A stretch of 64,000 nucleotides of DNA from Meghimatium bilineatum (Eukaryota; Mollusca; Gastropoda; Stylommatophora; Philomycidae): the NCBI GenBank assembly GCA_034231615.1, contig CM067315.1:16657513-16721512 (forward strand). Direction: 5' to 3'. The position numbers were made by a program, and so were the translations under genes. How positions within the stretch are numbered: position 1 is the first letter of the stretch; every line of letters starts with the position of its first letter. The notes under the pieces were generated by a model, which was given only the letters and a program-made list of their open reading frames with translations, was not told the DNA's origin and searched no databases. Positions 10,650-22,330 of the stretch are shown piece after piece.

Positions 10650-10843
10650 AAGCCCTTCTCCAGAATAAGAGTGCGCGCTAAATCTCACCAAGCGTCGCTT
10701 ATCTTTATTGATATCATTTATTACCAGCTGCTCTGCGTGTATATTGTGTTGCTAGCCAATGAAAAGCAAGGAGGAAGTGGAATAAACAAAGATAAACGAC
10801 ACTGTGTGTCTTTAGCATGCAGGGCTATTCTGGAGAAGGGCTT
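10650..10843. mobile_element. Foldback MITE M2
   Basis: 194 bp bounded by inverted repeats AAGCCCTTCTCCAGAATA (10650-10667) and its complement (about 10826-10843). The inversion continues with mismatches inward (AGCGTCGCTTATCTTT against the complement of the 10.78-10.80 kb segment). No coding sequence. The ORF track-length frame spanning it is incidental to the repeat. Confidence 0.8.
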
Positions 10844-10849
10844 GGTATA

Positions 10850-11385
10850 CACGAGACTCGTACATGTTCCAGCTATACTCGTGAAAAAAAAAAACAGTTC
10901 AAGGGAGGGACATACTGGTAACGTTTCTTGACAGACGACTCTTCTTGTGATGCAGTAGCATGACCTTGTATATATCTAGACCAACGCGAAAGGACGAATC
11001 AGTAATAGTCACATGTACGAATCAAGTAAATTATAAATTATAGTCAACAATCAGCATGTGCCGGCAACCAACAATCTGGTTAGCTGAAAAGACGATATTG
11101 AGGCGCGCCTATTTATGGCTTTAAGTGATTGTCTTACTAATAATAAAGTACTGCATGGTGCAAACTACAATGGGTAGATCATTCCTTGTATCTCGGAGAT
11201 TAATTACAAATGGTGATAGATGTTAAACAAAAGTTCACAAGAGAATAATAATATTAAATAAAAGAACTTTCAGTGAGATTATGAAAATATTGACACCTAA
11301 ACAATTTACAAACTAAACATGAGGTATTATAGTATGCTTCAAATTCTCTACGCTAGTCTATGGCTAAGAAATATGTATAATAATT
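10850..11385. other. Unassigned sequence
   Basis: AT-rich, no recognised element. Confidence 0.4.
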
Positions 11386-11389
11386 AAAC

Positions 11390-11775
11390 AGATAGAACAT
11401 AGAGTTTATGTCTTTGAGATATGGATATATATATATCGTACGAGAGATAAAACTTCATGGAAAGTGAAGAAAAGGAACGAAGAGGGTCTAACAAAATTGC
11501 GTATAAAAGACGAACTCTTAGAGGAAATACAAATAAAATATTTTGGACAAATTTAACGACATAACACATTGTTTAAGACATTACTTGGGGTTAGAGGTGA
11601 GGAGTGTGGAGCAAAAGGTACACAGAGATACAAATTTGAAGGAAACATCACGACATGGACATGATACAGTCCAGGAGCTTGCACCGGGAAAACAATCGGC
11701 AAAAGGTGTTGGAGTCCGTTGCAGCCAGCCTTCGATGCCGATGTGGCACCTGATGATGATAACTTTCGCAATGAT
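11390..11775 (+). mobile_element. LINE family C, 3' fragment
   Basis: Plus-strand broken frame: NEEGLTKLRIKDELLEEIQ, IKYFGQI, RHNTLFKTLLGVRGEECGAK, then TGKTIGKRCWSPLQPAFDAD, and an end near GGCACCTGATGATGATAA. The tail block (basic GxQRYKxE, later CWxxxxxA) recurs in the minus-strand LINE at 58.6-58.8 kb. Three or more frame changes; only the C-terminal region remains. Confidence 0.65.
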
Positions 11776-12295
11776 GGAGGTTTTACCTTTCTCGGCGATT
11801 GTTTTTCTTGACATTAGTTTTTATTATGACTTTAATATAAATAATTAATAAGAAATGAGATTGAACTCTCAAATCTCATATCCTCAGTATATTCAGTTTT
11901 CTGTTTATGTGGTCTCTCGGTAGTAGAGGGGTTAGTTGTCATGTCTCACAAACGCAACTCGCTTCAGCTTGTTCATGGATCGAAAACTGACCTTAAATAT
12001 TGTACTGAGATAATTTATTTCCAAAACCCTACATTACAGAGATTGGGTGGATGGTACATCGTCTCCACTCCTCCTCTTTTAGGAAATAAGAGTATAACAT
12101 TTACATGACAGTTCCTGAAAGTAAGACAAAATATTAGGAACCCTTTAACGGATATCCCAAGAAAAGAAGAAATGGGCACCAAATATCCCACAAAAAGGAA
12201 ATTACCTTTCTTATGTATAACACTACCTTACCCAAGAGATATCAACAGCCCTTATTGGATGTATTAGCGTTACCTTAAACATTCCACACTGTTTC
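11776..12295. other. Unassigned sequence
   Basis: No coding, RNA or repeat signal recognised. Confidence 0.4.
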
Positions 12296-12299
12296 AAAA

Positions 12300-12625
12300 G
12301 CAACATGTCATTAAGTCAGTTCCTCTTTTGCCAAGTTTGGCACATAGGGCGGATGTCATAGTACTCCATGCCTGTCGGTCAGTTTCCAAGGATTGCAGGT
12401 CTTGTACATTAATGCCTGTTGATTTTAATTCATTTATAAATGTTCGTCTGAGCGTTGTTTTTGGTCTTCCCTGTTTCTTTACCCCCTGGTGTCCACATGA
12501 ATACTTGTCGTGGATTGATGTCTTTCTTCATTCTAAGTATGTGGCCGATGTATGTCCAGCGGCGTTTTCTGATGATGGTCGTCATATATTCTTGTTTTGT
12601 CTCCTTTCTTAGTATGTCAGGTTTA
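12300..12625 (-). mobile_element. LINE family D, 3' fragment
   Basis: Minus strand reads KSTGINVQDLQSLETDRQAW, then STMTSALCAKLGKRGTD, the same tail as the plus-strand piece at 5.96-6.09 kb. Upstream, complementary to 12.46-12.60 kb, lies the basic region preceding it, including the RRWTYIGHI-like block near 12.57 kb. Confidence 0.8.
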
Positions 12626-14200
12626 ATTTGAAAAGCAACATAACATTCGGATAAACTTTATTATATATGTGTATAGTGGAGTACCATACCAGCGTGCACT
12701 ATATGATAAAGTAAATCGGCTACCCGGTTTCATTGATAGAATATCTCGTGACAGTCCACGCTTGATCAATAGCAAGTCTTTATTCAGAATGATCCTGCGC
12801 ACATATCCCAAATAACAACACTTATTTTGACTGATCCAACGTTTCCTTTGCGTTTCATTAGCTGCATACACAAAATATGTTGTTGTTGTTGTTGCTGTTT
12901 GTCCATCACAAATGATGATGATCAACTATTTTTATATCCACTATATTCAGTTAGAGATAAGCCCGTGCCTCTGAGTTCGTAGATGGTTAGTAAAACCATA
13001 TTTAATCCGCAAATGTCTTTGGCGAGTTTGGGCATGTAATGACCACTGTAGACAGTTTCTGTTATGTCCGTAGCTTTTTGGCTACTCTCCGCTGTTGAGC
13101 TGCTGCTTTTCTTTTGGTAAGATATTGTTTACTGTAGAGCGTCATGTAGATCGATGTTGTTTACTGTAGAACGCCATGTAGATCGATGTTGTGCAAGTTC
13201 TTCCCATGTCTACATAAAGTTTACGCACAGTGAATACTCATATTTCTCTTCAGCCAAAATTAGTACCTCTGTTTGCCAATCTCATCGCAGAATTATCCTA
13301 GAGAAGGACTACATCTAAAGTTAGTTCCACTAATCCTTGTAGCAAATCTCAACACATTTCGTTAAATTCTCATTTTACAGTAATATATGTTTCTTCGATT
13401 TGTGTTATTTATTTTTTCGATTTAGTCTCTTAAAAAATATTTAAAATATTTCACGAATAAATTAAATCGATAAGACACACTATTTCTCAAGCTTTTAGAA
13501 TTAGGAAAAAGTTATCATTTATTTCTTGTGGATTTCGATCTCATTATTGATATTTTCATACATGATTTAGAGATAACTGATCGGTTACATTTTATTAATA
13601 TTTTAATGAAGATAATGTTATTTTAATTATTTGAGCAGGTTATCATTCACCAAATTATCAATGGTATTTTGCTTGCGTGAACGACATTCGAACGTTGTTT
13701 ATGTTAACATATAACTGTTCTATTAATTTGCATCTGTTGTGAGATTGTCTTTAATGTGTGTGTTTAATAAAATTCTAAATAATAATTGAAACAAATGTTC
13801 ATATTATTAAAGTGACTAGAATCCTGACTTTCGTCGTCTCATATCAGTTTGCTGCATTGTGTTGCTGGAAGCCAAAATGTTAGCAAATATTGCTAACATT
13901 ACCGTCCGCCATAATACGAAGATGCATCTTAGCTGGATGATTAACTAACTACCCACACATGATTTCCACAATGAGGCCTCTGTTTTAATACTGTTGAAAG
14001 AGAATAAACTATTTTATTAGCAACAAGAAAACAATATTTAAAGGTTCCCTGCGCAACATTAATTTCAAAACAAAAACGTTTTACAGACCACTTTGGGTAA
14101 CATTAATTGCAAAGCAAAAAATACTTGTAGAGACACCTTCACCAATTGCTAGTACGCTGATCGTTAAGCATACTTCATAAAACTTTTTTCCACCACAACA
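12626..14200. other. AT-rich sequence with two minor features only
   Basis: About 1.6 kb with no recognised gene or transposon. It contains a TTG/GTT microsatellite near 12.88 kb, a ~32-bp imperfect direct duplication around 13126-13191 (each copy has GTTTACTGTAGA and ATGTAGATCGATGTTG), and a 25-bp palindrome at 13876-13900. Confidence 0.5.
13876..13900. repeat. Short palindrome, 11-bp stem
   Basis: AATGTTAGCAA and TTGCTAACATT separated by 3 nt form a perfect 11-bp stem. No neighbouring gene indicates a function. Confidence 0.85.
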
Positions 14201-14204
14201 GCAT

Positions 14205-14490
14205 ATGGACCGAGCAGACATAATCACTTCGTGAGTCCTCAATATCAGAGGATTTTGAGATGAATAAGCATGAGTCAATATCAAAAATGCAAGAATTGGG
14301 ACTGAGGATGGGCGTCACCCGAAGAGAGCATCTGACAAAGATTTTAAAAAGAATAGTGAATGAGAACCGTAACCATCAGCCGCTATACCCTGAGAGATTT
14401 ACTGAAGCGGATTTCGGAGCACATATGGACGTGTCTGGTGTGCGAAGATGATAATCAACATACCTAATACCTAATATTCAGAAACATGCA
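14205..14490 (+). repeat. Dispersed coding-like repeat R2, copy 1
   Basis: Starts at ATGGACCGAGCA and ends after TACCTAATACCTAATA. It encodes a 63-codon frame from 14260 (NKHESISKMQELGLRMG, then TRREHLTKILKRIV). An inverted copy at 56.79-57.08 kb shares it with about 75 per cent identity, including the upstream MDRA start and the HESIS..ELG and HLTKI.KR blocks. Copy 1 has a frame break after MDRADIITS. No family recognised. Confidence 0.7.
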
Positions 14491-14985
14491 CTTTCTTAAG
14501 CATAAGCATTGAGCTGTCAGTAGTAAATCTATTTAGCACCAATTTGATATCGACAAAACAACAACTACATCAGAAATATGCATCGAGGTTACAGAAAAGT
14601 CCTCTTAAAAATAACAGAAATCAGAAGGAAGCTGACAGAATTAAAACCATATTCATTTAGTTGGCACCTATTTGCCTCGCAATTTGAGTCAACACGTTTT
14701 TTTAATTCGACCACACAGCTCTAAAACATGCGATGTTAGTCAAGACTTTCAAAGTGTATACTATTCTCAAGGTACTATTAATATGGACCAGTCGATCGAC
14801 ACACAGACAGCGACAACACACACATTGCACACGTATGTAAATACCCCGAGGACCACAGGTATTAAAAAATTAGTATATGTCATTAGGCTTCAGTACCACA
14901 AGGAACAACTATCCCTACTTGTGAACATAAATAACACCTAACCAGTAGCAAGGTTGTTTCAAATGTTAGTATTGTCTATTGTCTT
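14491..14985. other. Unassigned sequence
   Basis: The 89-codon frame at 14672-14941 has no recognisable domain and unremarkable composition. Confidence 0.4.
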
Positions 14986-15690
14986 TCACCAGGTGATTTG
15001 TTATCCCCCCCTTGCCGCTAAGTGTAGGAAGTGATTGGAGCTCGAGCTTGTGTTCCAAGGCGAGATGTGTCGTCTCAGCTGTGATGTGGCCGTGTTTGTT
15101 CAAGATGCCCCTGACGCTTTCTACCAATCTTTTCCGTGGTCTTCCTCTGGCTTTGTACCCTGATCTCATTTGGTTATATGCCTTCACGAGGTAACATGTT
15201 GTGATACATTCTCATAATGTAACCAAACCACGTTTTCTGCTGTCTATCGAGGTATTCTGTGCAAGGTGTTATACCTATTCTTTCCCTGATGTCTTCATTT
15301 CGTAATCAGTCAAGCCTGGTGACCCTGCGACCTTCCTCATGTACTTCATCTCACATGTCACTATGTGTCTGTAATGTGAAGATGAAAGAGATCAAGTGTG
15401 GCACTAGCAACACAGTGTTGGTAGGAATATAATGTACATCATTTGTCTTTTAACTTCTATCTCGATCTTGGGATGAAGAAATAGTAGTAACAGTGTGTAT
15501 GTTACTGCATTTGCCTTTTGATATCTCTTCTCTATCTTTTTATCAAGGCTTTCATTTTCTGTGAAAATAATACAGAGATATTTGATTTCTCTTACTTGTT
15601 TTACTCCCATGTTATCTATATGTATGTTTAGTATGCTCGGTGTTTTACATATTTTTATAGTTTCCGTCTTTTGTGTATTGATCTTCAAAT
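14966..15690 (-). mobile_element. LINE family A, 3' fragment
   Basis: Minus strand, in order: MKINTQKTETIKICK and KQVREIKYLCIIF (15.53-15.69 kb), KKIEKRYQKANAVTYTL (15.47-15.53 kb), a frame change, YKARGRPRKRLVESVRGILN (near 15.10-15.15 kb), and THLALEHKLELQSLP (near 15.05 kb). It ends within the same 3' motif as the copy at 200-385. Confidence 0.85.
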
Positions 15691-15926
15691 GTTACAAATG
15701 GCTAAATGTTACAAATAAAATCACATGTGATTAGAGACACGGTGTGGTCGAACTCGAAAAACGTATTAGCTCAAATTGCTTGGTAATAAGTAAAATCTGA
15801 ACCGATCTAGTTAAAATTCCATCTACTGCCTTCTGGTTATCTTTATTTTATTAAAGACCCTGATACTTCCTTATTTATAGTAATCACACGTAAAATTATA
15901 TTATAAGTTATTAGTTATATTATTCA

Positions 15927-16175
15927 CACGTATGTCCAACTGGTGACATTTTACACTACAATCAGATTGTATGTAGGAGAATGTCCAACTGGTGACGTGT
16001 CATCCTACAATCAGATTGTGTGTAACAATCATCTGGTGGCAGTCACCCTACAATCCGAATGTGTGTAACAATCATCTAATGGCATGTCACTCTATAATCA
16101 GAATGTGTAAAAAGAATATCTAACTGGTAACGTTTCATCCAACAATCAGATTGTGTGTAACAATCATCTGGAACG
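15927..16175. repeat. Degenerate tandem repeat, ~45-50 bp unit
   Basis: Five diverged units each containing variants of ATCTGGTGGCA, CCTACAATCAGATTGTGTGT and AACAATC. Confidence 0.85.
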
Positions 16176-16254
16176 TAAAAGAGTTCTGGAAAACATCCTC
16201 ATAAATAAGAATTACAGAGAAATATTCTAGAAACAAGAGTAATATTTGACTAAC

Positions 16255-16660
16255 AACACTAGTTTATCCACAGATAATAACAATACACGTGTATATTCAC
16301 ATAAAGATGATAACAATACAAGTGTATATTCACATAAAGATGATAACAATACAAGTGTATATTCACATAAAGATGATAACAATACAAGTGTATATTCACA
16401 TAAAGATGATAACAATACACGTGTATATTCACATAAAGATGATAACAATACAAGTGTATATTCACATAAAGATGATAACAATACACGTGTATATTCACAT
16501 ATATATGATAACAATACACGTGTATATTCACATAAAGATGATAACAATACAAGTGTATATTCACATAAAGATGATAACAATACACGTGTTCATTCACAGA
16601 GATGTTAACAACACAAGTTTATATTCATAAAGATTAACAGTACACCTGTGTTTTTACAAC
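16255..16660. repeat. Minisatellite, 33-bp unit
   Basis: Eleven or so near-identical units: ATAAAGATGATAACAATACA followed by AGTGTATATTCAC. A single A/C change toggles TACAAGTGTA and the palindrome TACACGTGTA. Because 33 is divisible by three, several frames stay open on both strands (113-120 codons). That is a consequence of the period and not evidence for a gene. Confidence 0.95.
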
Positions 16661-16900
16661 GATATTAACAGCAAATGTAATATGTGGATGTGGGTTAAAG
16701 ATAGCGCTTTAATGTCGTTGCTATGGAGATAGGAGGGATACTTGAGATTAAGTAATCTTATATTCAGAGAAGAGAGAGCTCACTTGTTATGTGTGTTACA
16801 ATAGTACTGGTGTAGTATTCCGCTGTTGCTACATTCACCGCCACTGTTTCTCATAGTGATTACTGCTTCTGTTATGACAAAACATGGCATTAAATCTCCT
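16661..16900. other. Unassigned sequence
   Basis: Nothing recognised. Confidence 0.4.
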
Positions 16901-16904
16901 ATTA

Positions 16905-17050
16905 TTGGTTAGCTGCCCAGGATATAGTGCCTGGTATAGAACTGCCGTTAGTGCTTTGACTACTTAGAGCAAAGATTCAGGGCTCGATTCTCGAGACTCA
17001 TGTCCACCCAACATCAGGAAAATGGTGCTAAATTAAATAGGAACATGAAA
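16905..17050 (+). mobile_element. Possible tRNA-derived SINE (S3) remnant
   Basis: GCCGTTAGTGCTTTGACTAC then GGGCTCGATTCTCG about 20 bp on resemble a tRNA anticodon-arm to T-arm arrangement with a B-box-like GGCTCGATTCT. Only one copy in the window; weak call. Confidence 0.35.
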
Positions 17051-17870
17051 AGGGAGGATGAATAAATAGTTAAATACTCGCGCAAACTTAACCGTCGTTT
17101 CGATGCGCACAGAAGAGCTTACCTATTTACAAATCAGATCTGGCAAGAATACTTAAACGTATATGTGATCATAAATTTAAAATGCAATATAAGCTTATAC
17201 TGTACATCTAGGGCGGTTCCTGCAGGGGAGCATGAAGTACATTAAGCTGCTAGTTTACAGCGGAGCTGTGTTATTAGAGCCTTTCTAACCAAGATATCCG
17301 ATTTCGGCATGATTTTATTGCAGGCAAGCTTTCACATTCTGTGACAGCCTTCCCATTTGTCGCTAGTTACAAAGAGTTCGTGTCAGCACTAAGCCGTGAC
17401 TGTTTATCATCTATTTGTCCTTAGATTTGCAGGCGAAAACGTGTCCCTTGGTGGCAGCTTATTTATTTTCTTTTATTTATGGCTGTAAGGAATCAACCTA
17501 TAAATAATATAAATTATAAAAGCGTTATTTATTTTGATCATTCCTTACTTTGTTCTTTAAAAGACACAAAGGAAAGAAAAATATCATCCGCATTTACTTA
17601 CGTATTCCATAACAAATGGGCACCTTGTATAACCATAAACCTCTTGATGATACGAGTCACAAAAGGAGTCGGATGTTACTGAAAATAACCTGGACTTAAC
17701 GTTTTGATCCAATTATTATAAGAAACAAGAATACTTCTTTACGATAGTTTACGCACTCATCTCATGCTGCGTCTCTGAGCTTAGAATTTGGACTTTATCC
17801 GTTTTTGTGGGTTTTTTTCAATATTTTCTGACGACAAAGTGTATTCAAAGCGACAAATAATCAGTCGCAT
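17051..17870. other. Unassigned sequence left of the satellite
   Basis: No recognised element; the short frame at 17479-17682 has no identifiable domain. Confidence 0.4.
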
Positions 17871-20599
17871 TCGTCAAGATGTGTGAGATCAGACAAGATT
17901 AGTGACAATGTGTGAAATCGGATGAGTAACAATGTATGAAATCTGATGAGTGACAATGTGTGAAATCTGATGAGTGACAATGTGTGAGATCTGACACAAT
18001 GAGTGACAATGTGTGAGATCTGATGAGTAACAATGTGTGATAACAGACCAGATGAGTGACAATCTGAAAAATCTGACAACATTAGTGACAATGTGTGATA
18101 ACAGATGACTGACCATGTGTGAAATCTGATGAGTGACAATGTGTGACATCTGATGAGTGATAATGTGTGAAATCAGATGAGTGACAATGAGTGAAATCTG
18201 ATTAGTGACAATGTATGAGATCTGATACGTGACAATGTGTGAGAGCAGACAAAATAAGTGACATTGGGTGATAACAGATAAAATGAGTGACAATGTGTGA
18301 GATCTGACAAGGTGAGTGACAATGTGTGAAATCTGATGAATGACAATGTGTAATAACAGACCTGATGAGTGACAATCTGTGAGATCCGCCAAGGTGAGTA
18401 ACAAGGTGTGAGATCTGATGAGTGACAATGTGTGAAATCTGATGAATGACAATGTGTGAGATCTGACAAGATGAGTGACAATGTGTGAGATCTGACAAGG
18501 TGAGTGACAATGTGTGAGATCTGACAAGGTGAGTGACAATGTGTGAAATCTGATGAATGACAATGTGTGAGATCTGACAAGGTGAGTGACAATGTGTGAA
18601 ATCTGATGAATGACAATGTGTAATAACAGACCTGATGAGTGACAATCTGTGAGATCCGCCAAGGTGAGTGACAATGTGTGAAATCTGATGAGTGACAATG
18701 TGTAATAACAGACCTATTGAATGACAATGTATGAGATTTAATAAGATGAGTGACAATGTGTGAGATCTGACAAGATGAGTGACAATGTGTGAGATCTGAC
18801 GAGATGAGTGACAATGTGTGAGATCTGACAAGATGAGTGACAATATGTGAAATCTGACATGATGAGTGACAATGTGTGAAATCTGATAAGTGCCAATGTG
18901 TGATTTCTCATGAGTGTTAGTATGTGATATCTCAAAATATGAGTGATAATGTGTGAGATTTAATAAGATGAGTGACAATGTGTGAGATCTGACACGATGA
19001 GTGACAATGTTTGAGATCTGACACGATGAGTGACAATGTGTGAGATCTGACAAGATGAGTAACAATGTGTGAGATCTGACAAGATGAGTGACAATGTGTG
19101 AGATCTGACACGATGAGTGACAATGTGTGAGATCTGACAAGATGAGTAAAAATGTGTGAGATCTGACAAGATGAGTGACAATGTGTGAGATCTGACATGA
19201 TGAATGACAATGTGGGAGATCTGACACGATGAGTGACAATGTGTGAGATCTGACAAGATGAGTGACAATGTGTGAGATCTTACAAGATGAGTGACAATGT
19301 GTGAGATCTGACAAGATAAGTAACAGTGTGTGAGATCTGACAAGATGAGTGAGAATGTGTGAGATCTGACAAGATGAGTGACAATGTGTGAGATCTGACA
19401 AGATGAGTGACAATGTGTGAGATCTGACAAGATGAGTGACAATGTGTGAGATCTGACAAGATGAGTGACAATGTGTGAGATCTGACACGATGAGTGACAA
19501 TGTGTGAGATCTGACAAGATAGTGACAATGTGTGAGATCTGACAAGATGAGTGACAATGTGTGAGATCTGACAAGATGAGTGACAATGTGTGAGATCTGA
19601 CACGATGAGTGACAATGTGTGAGATCTGACAAGATGAGTGACAATGTGTGAGATCTGACAAGATAGTGACAATGTGTGAGATCTGACAAGATAGTGAAAA
19701 TGTGTGAGATCTGACAAGATAGTGACAATGTGTGAGATCTGACGAGATAGTGACAATGTGTGAGATCTGACATGATAGTGACAATGTGTGAGATCTGGCA
19801 CGATGAGTGACAATGTGTTAAATCTGACAAGATGAGTGACAATGTGTAAGATCTGATAAGTGCCAATGTGTGAGATCTGACACGATGAGTGACAATGTGT
19901 GAGATCTGACAAGATGGGTAACAATGTGTGAGATCTGACACGATGAGTGGCAATGTGTGAGATCTGATAAGTGCCAATGTGTAAGATCTGACACGATGAG
20001 TGACAATGTGTGAGTTCTGACAAGATGGGTAACAATGAGTGAGATCTGACAAGATGAGTAACAATGTGTGAGATCTGACACGATGAGTGGCAATGTGTGA
20101 GATCCGACAAGATGAGTGACAATGTGTGAGATCTGATAAGTGACAATATGTGAGATCTGATACGATGAGTGACAATGTGTGAGTTCTGACATGATGAGTA
20201 ACAATGAGTGAGATCTGACAAGATGAGTAACAATGTGTGAGATCTGATAAGTGACAATGTGTGAGATTTGACACGATGAGTGACAATGTGTGAGATCTGA
20301 TAAGTGACAATTTCTGAGATCTGAGAAGATGAGTAACAGTGTGTGAGATCTGACACGATGAGTAACAGTGTGTGATATCTGACAAGATGAGTGACAATGT
20401 GTGAGATCTGACAAGATGAGTGACAATGTGTGAGATCTGACAAGATGAGTTACAGTGTATGTGATCTGACAAGATGAGTGACAATGTGTGAGATCTGACA
20501 AGATGAGTGACAATGTGTGAGATCTGACAAGATGAGTGACAATGTGTGAGATCTGACAGGATGAGTGACAATGTGTGAGATCTGACACGATGAGTGACA

Positions 20600-22330
20600 A
20601 TGTGTGAGATCTGACACGATGAGTGACAATGTTTGAGGTCTGACACGATGAGTAACAATGTGTGGGATCTGACAAGATGAGTAACAATGTGTGAGATCTG
20701 ACAAGATGAGTGATAATGTGTGAGATCTGACACGATGAATGACAATGTGGGAGATCTGACACGATGAGTAACACTGTGTGAGATCTGACAAGATGAGTGA
20801 CAATGTGTGAGATCTTACAAGATGAGTGGCAATGTGTGAGATCTGACACGATGAGTGACAATGTGTGAGATCTGACACGATGAGTGACAATGTTTGAGAT
20901 CTGACACGATGAGTGACAATTTGTGATATCTGACAACATGAGTAACAATGTGTGAGATCTGACACGATGAGTGACAATGTGTGAGATCTGACAAGATGAG
21001 TGACAATGTGTGAGATCTGACAAGATGAGTGACAATGTGTGAGATCTGACAAGATAGTGACAATGTGTGAGATCTGACAAGATGAGTGACAATGTGTGAG
21101 ATCTGACAAGATGAGTGACAATGTGTGAGATCTGACACGATGAGTGACAATGTGTGAGATCTGACAAGATGAGTGACAATGTGTGAAATCTGACAAGATA
21201 GTGACAATGTGTGAGATCTGACAAGATAGTGACAATATGTGAGATCTGACAAGATAGTGACAATGTGTGAGATCTGACAAGATAGTGACAATGTGTGAGA
21301 TCTGACAAGATAGTGACAATGTGTGAGATCTGACATGATAGTGACAATGTGTGAGATCTGACAAGATAGTGACAATGTGTGAGATCTGACAAGATAGTGA
21401 CAATGTGTGAGATCTGACAAGATAGTGACAATGTGTGAGATCTGACACGATGAGTGACAATGTGTGAGATCTGACACGATGAGTGACAATGTTTGAGGTC
21501 TGACACGATGAGTAACAATGTGTGGGATCTGACAAGATGAGTAACAATGTGTGAGATCTGACAAGATGAGTGATAATGTGTGAGATCTGACACGATGAAT
21601 GACAATGTGGGAGATCTGACACGATGAGTAACACTGTGTGAGATCTGACAAGATGAGTGACAATGTGTGAGATCTTACAAGATGAGTGGCAATGTGTGAG
21701 ATCTGACACGATGAGTGACAATGTGTGAGATCTGACACGATGAGTGACAATGTTTGAGATCTGACACGATGAGTGACAATTTGTGATATCTGACAACATG
21801 AGTAACAATGTGTGAGATCTGACACGATGAGTGACAATGTGTGAGATCTGACAAGATGAGTGACAATGTGTGAGATCTGACAAGATGAGTGACAATGTGT
21901 GAGATCTGACAAGATAGTGACAATGTGTGAGATCTGACAAGATGAGTGACAATGTGTGAGATCTGACAAGATGAGTGACAATGTGTGAGATCTGACACGA
22001 TGAGTGACAATGTGTGAGATCTGACAAGATGAGTGACAATGTGTGAGATCTGACAAGATAGTGACAATGTGTGAGATCTGACAAGATAGTGACAATGTGT
22101 GAGATCTGACAAGATAGTGACAATGTGTGAGATCTGACAAGATAGTGACAATGTGTGAGATCTGACATGATAGTGACAATGTGTGAGATCTGACAAGATA
22201 GTGACAATGTGTGAGATCTGACAAGATAGTGACAATGTGTGAGATCTGACAAGATAGTGACAATGTGTGAGATCTGACACGATGAGTGACAATGTGTGAG
22301 ATCTGACACGATGAGTGACAATGTGTGAGA
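20600..22330. repeat. Higher-order duplication inside satellite, ~860-bp period
   Basis: A rare variant order (GTTTGAGGTC, then a TGTGGGATC unit, GATAATG, GATGAATGACAATGTGGG, TTGTGATATC) occurs at 20631 and again at 21491, and TTGTGATATC at 20921 and 21781, all exactly 860 bp apart. Downstream runs of 28-bp units match with one unit fewer in the second copy (832 bp). Confidence 0.9.

Noticed and set aside
11543..11848. 101-codon ORF as a host gene
   Set aside because: It overlaps a LINE 3' fragment read in the wrong frame; the family tail explains the sequence.
16246..16630. Genes in the four overlapping frames of the 33-bp array
   Set aside because: Frames on both strands are open only because the period is a multiple of three.
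18340..18740. Hammerhead ribozymes (CTGATGAG ... GAAA core) in the 24-bp satellite units
   Set aside because: CTGATGAG and GAAA occur at nearly the right spacing, but the intervening segment cannot form a convincing stem II and no stem I/III partner is apparent in a 24-bp unit.
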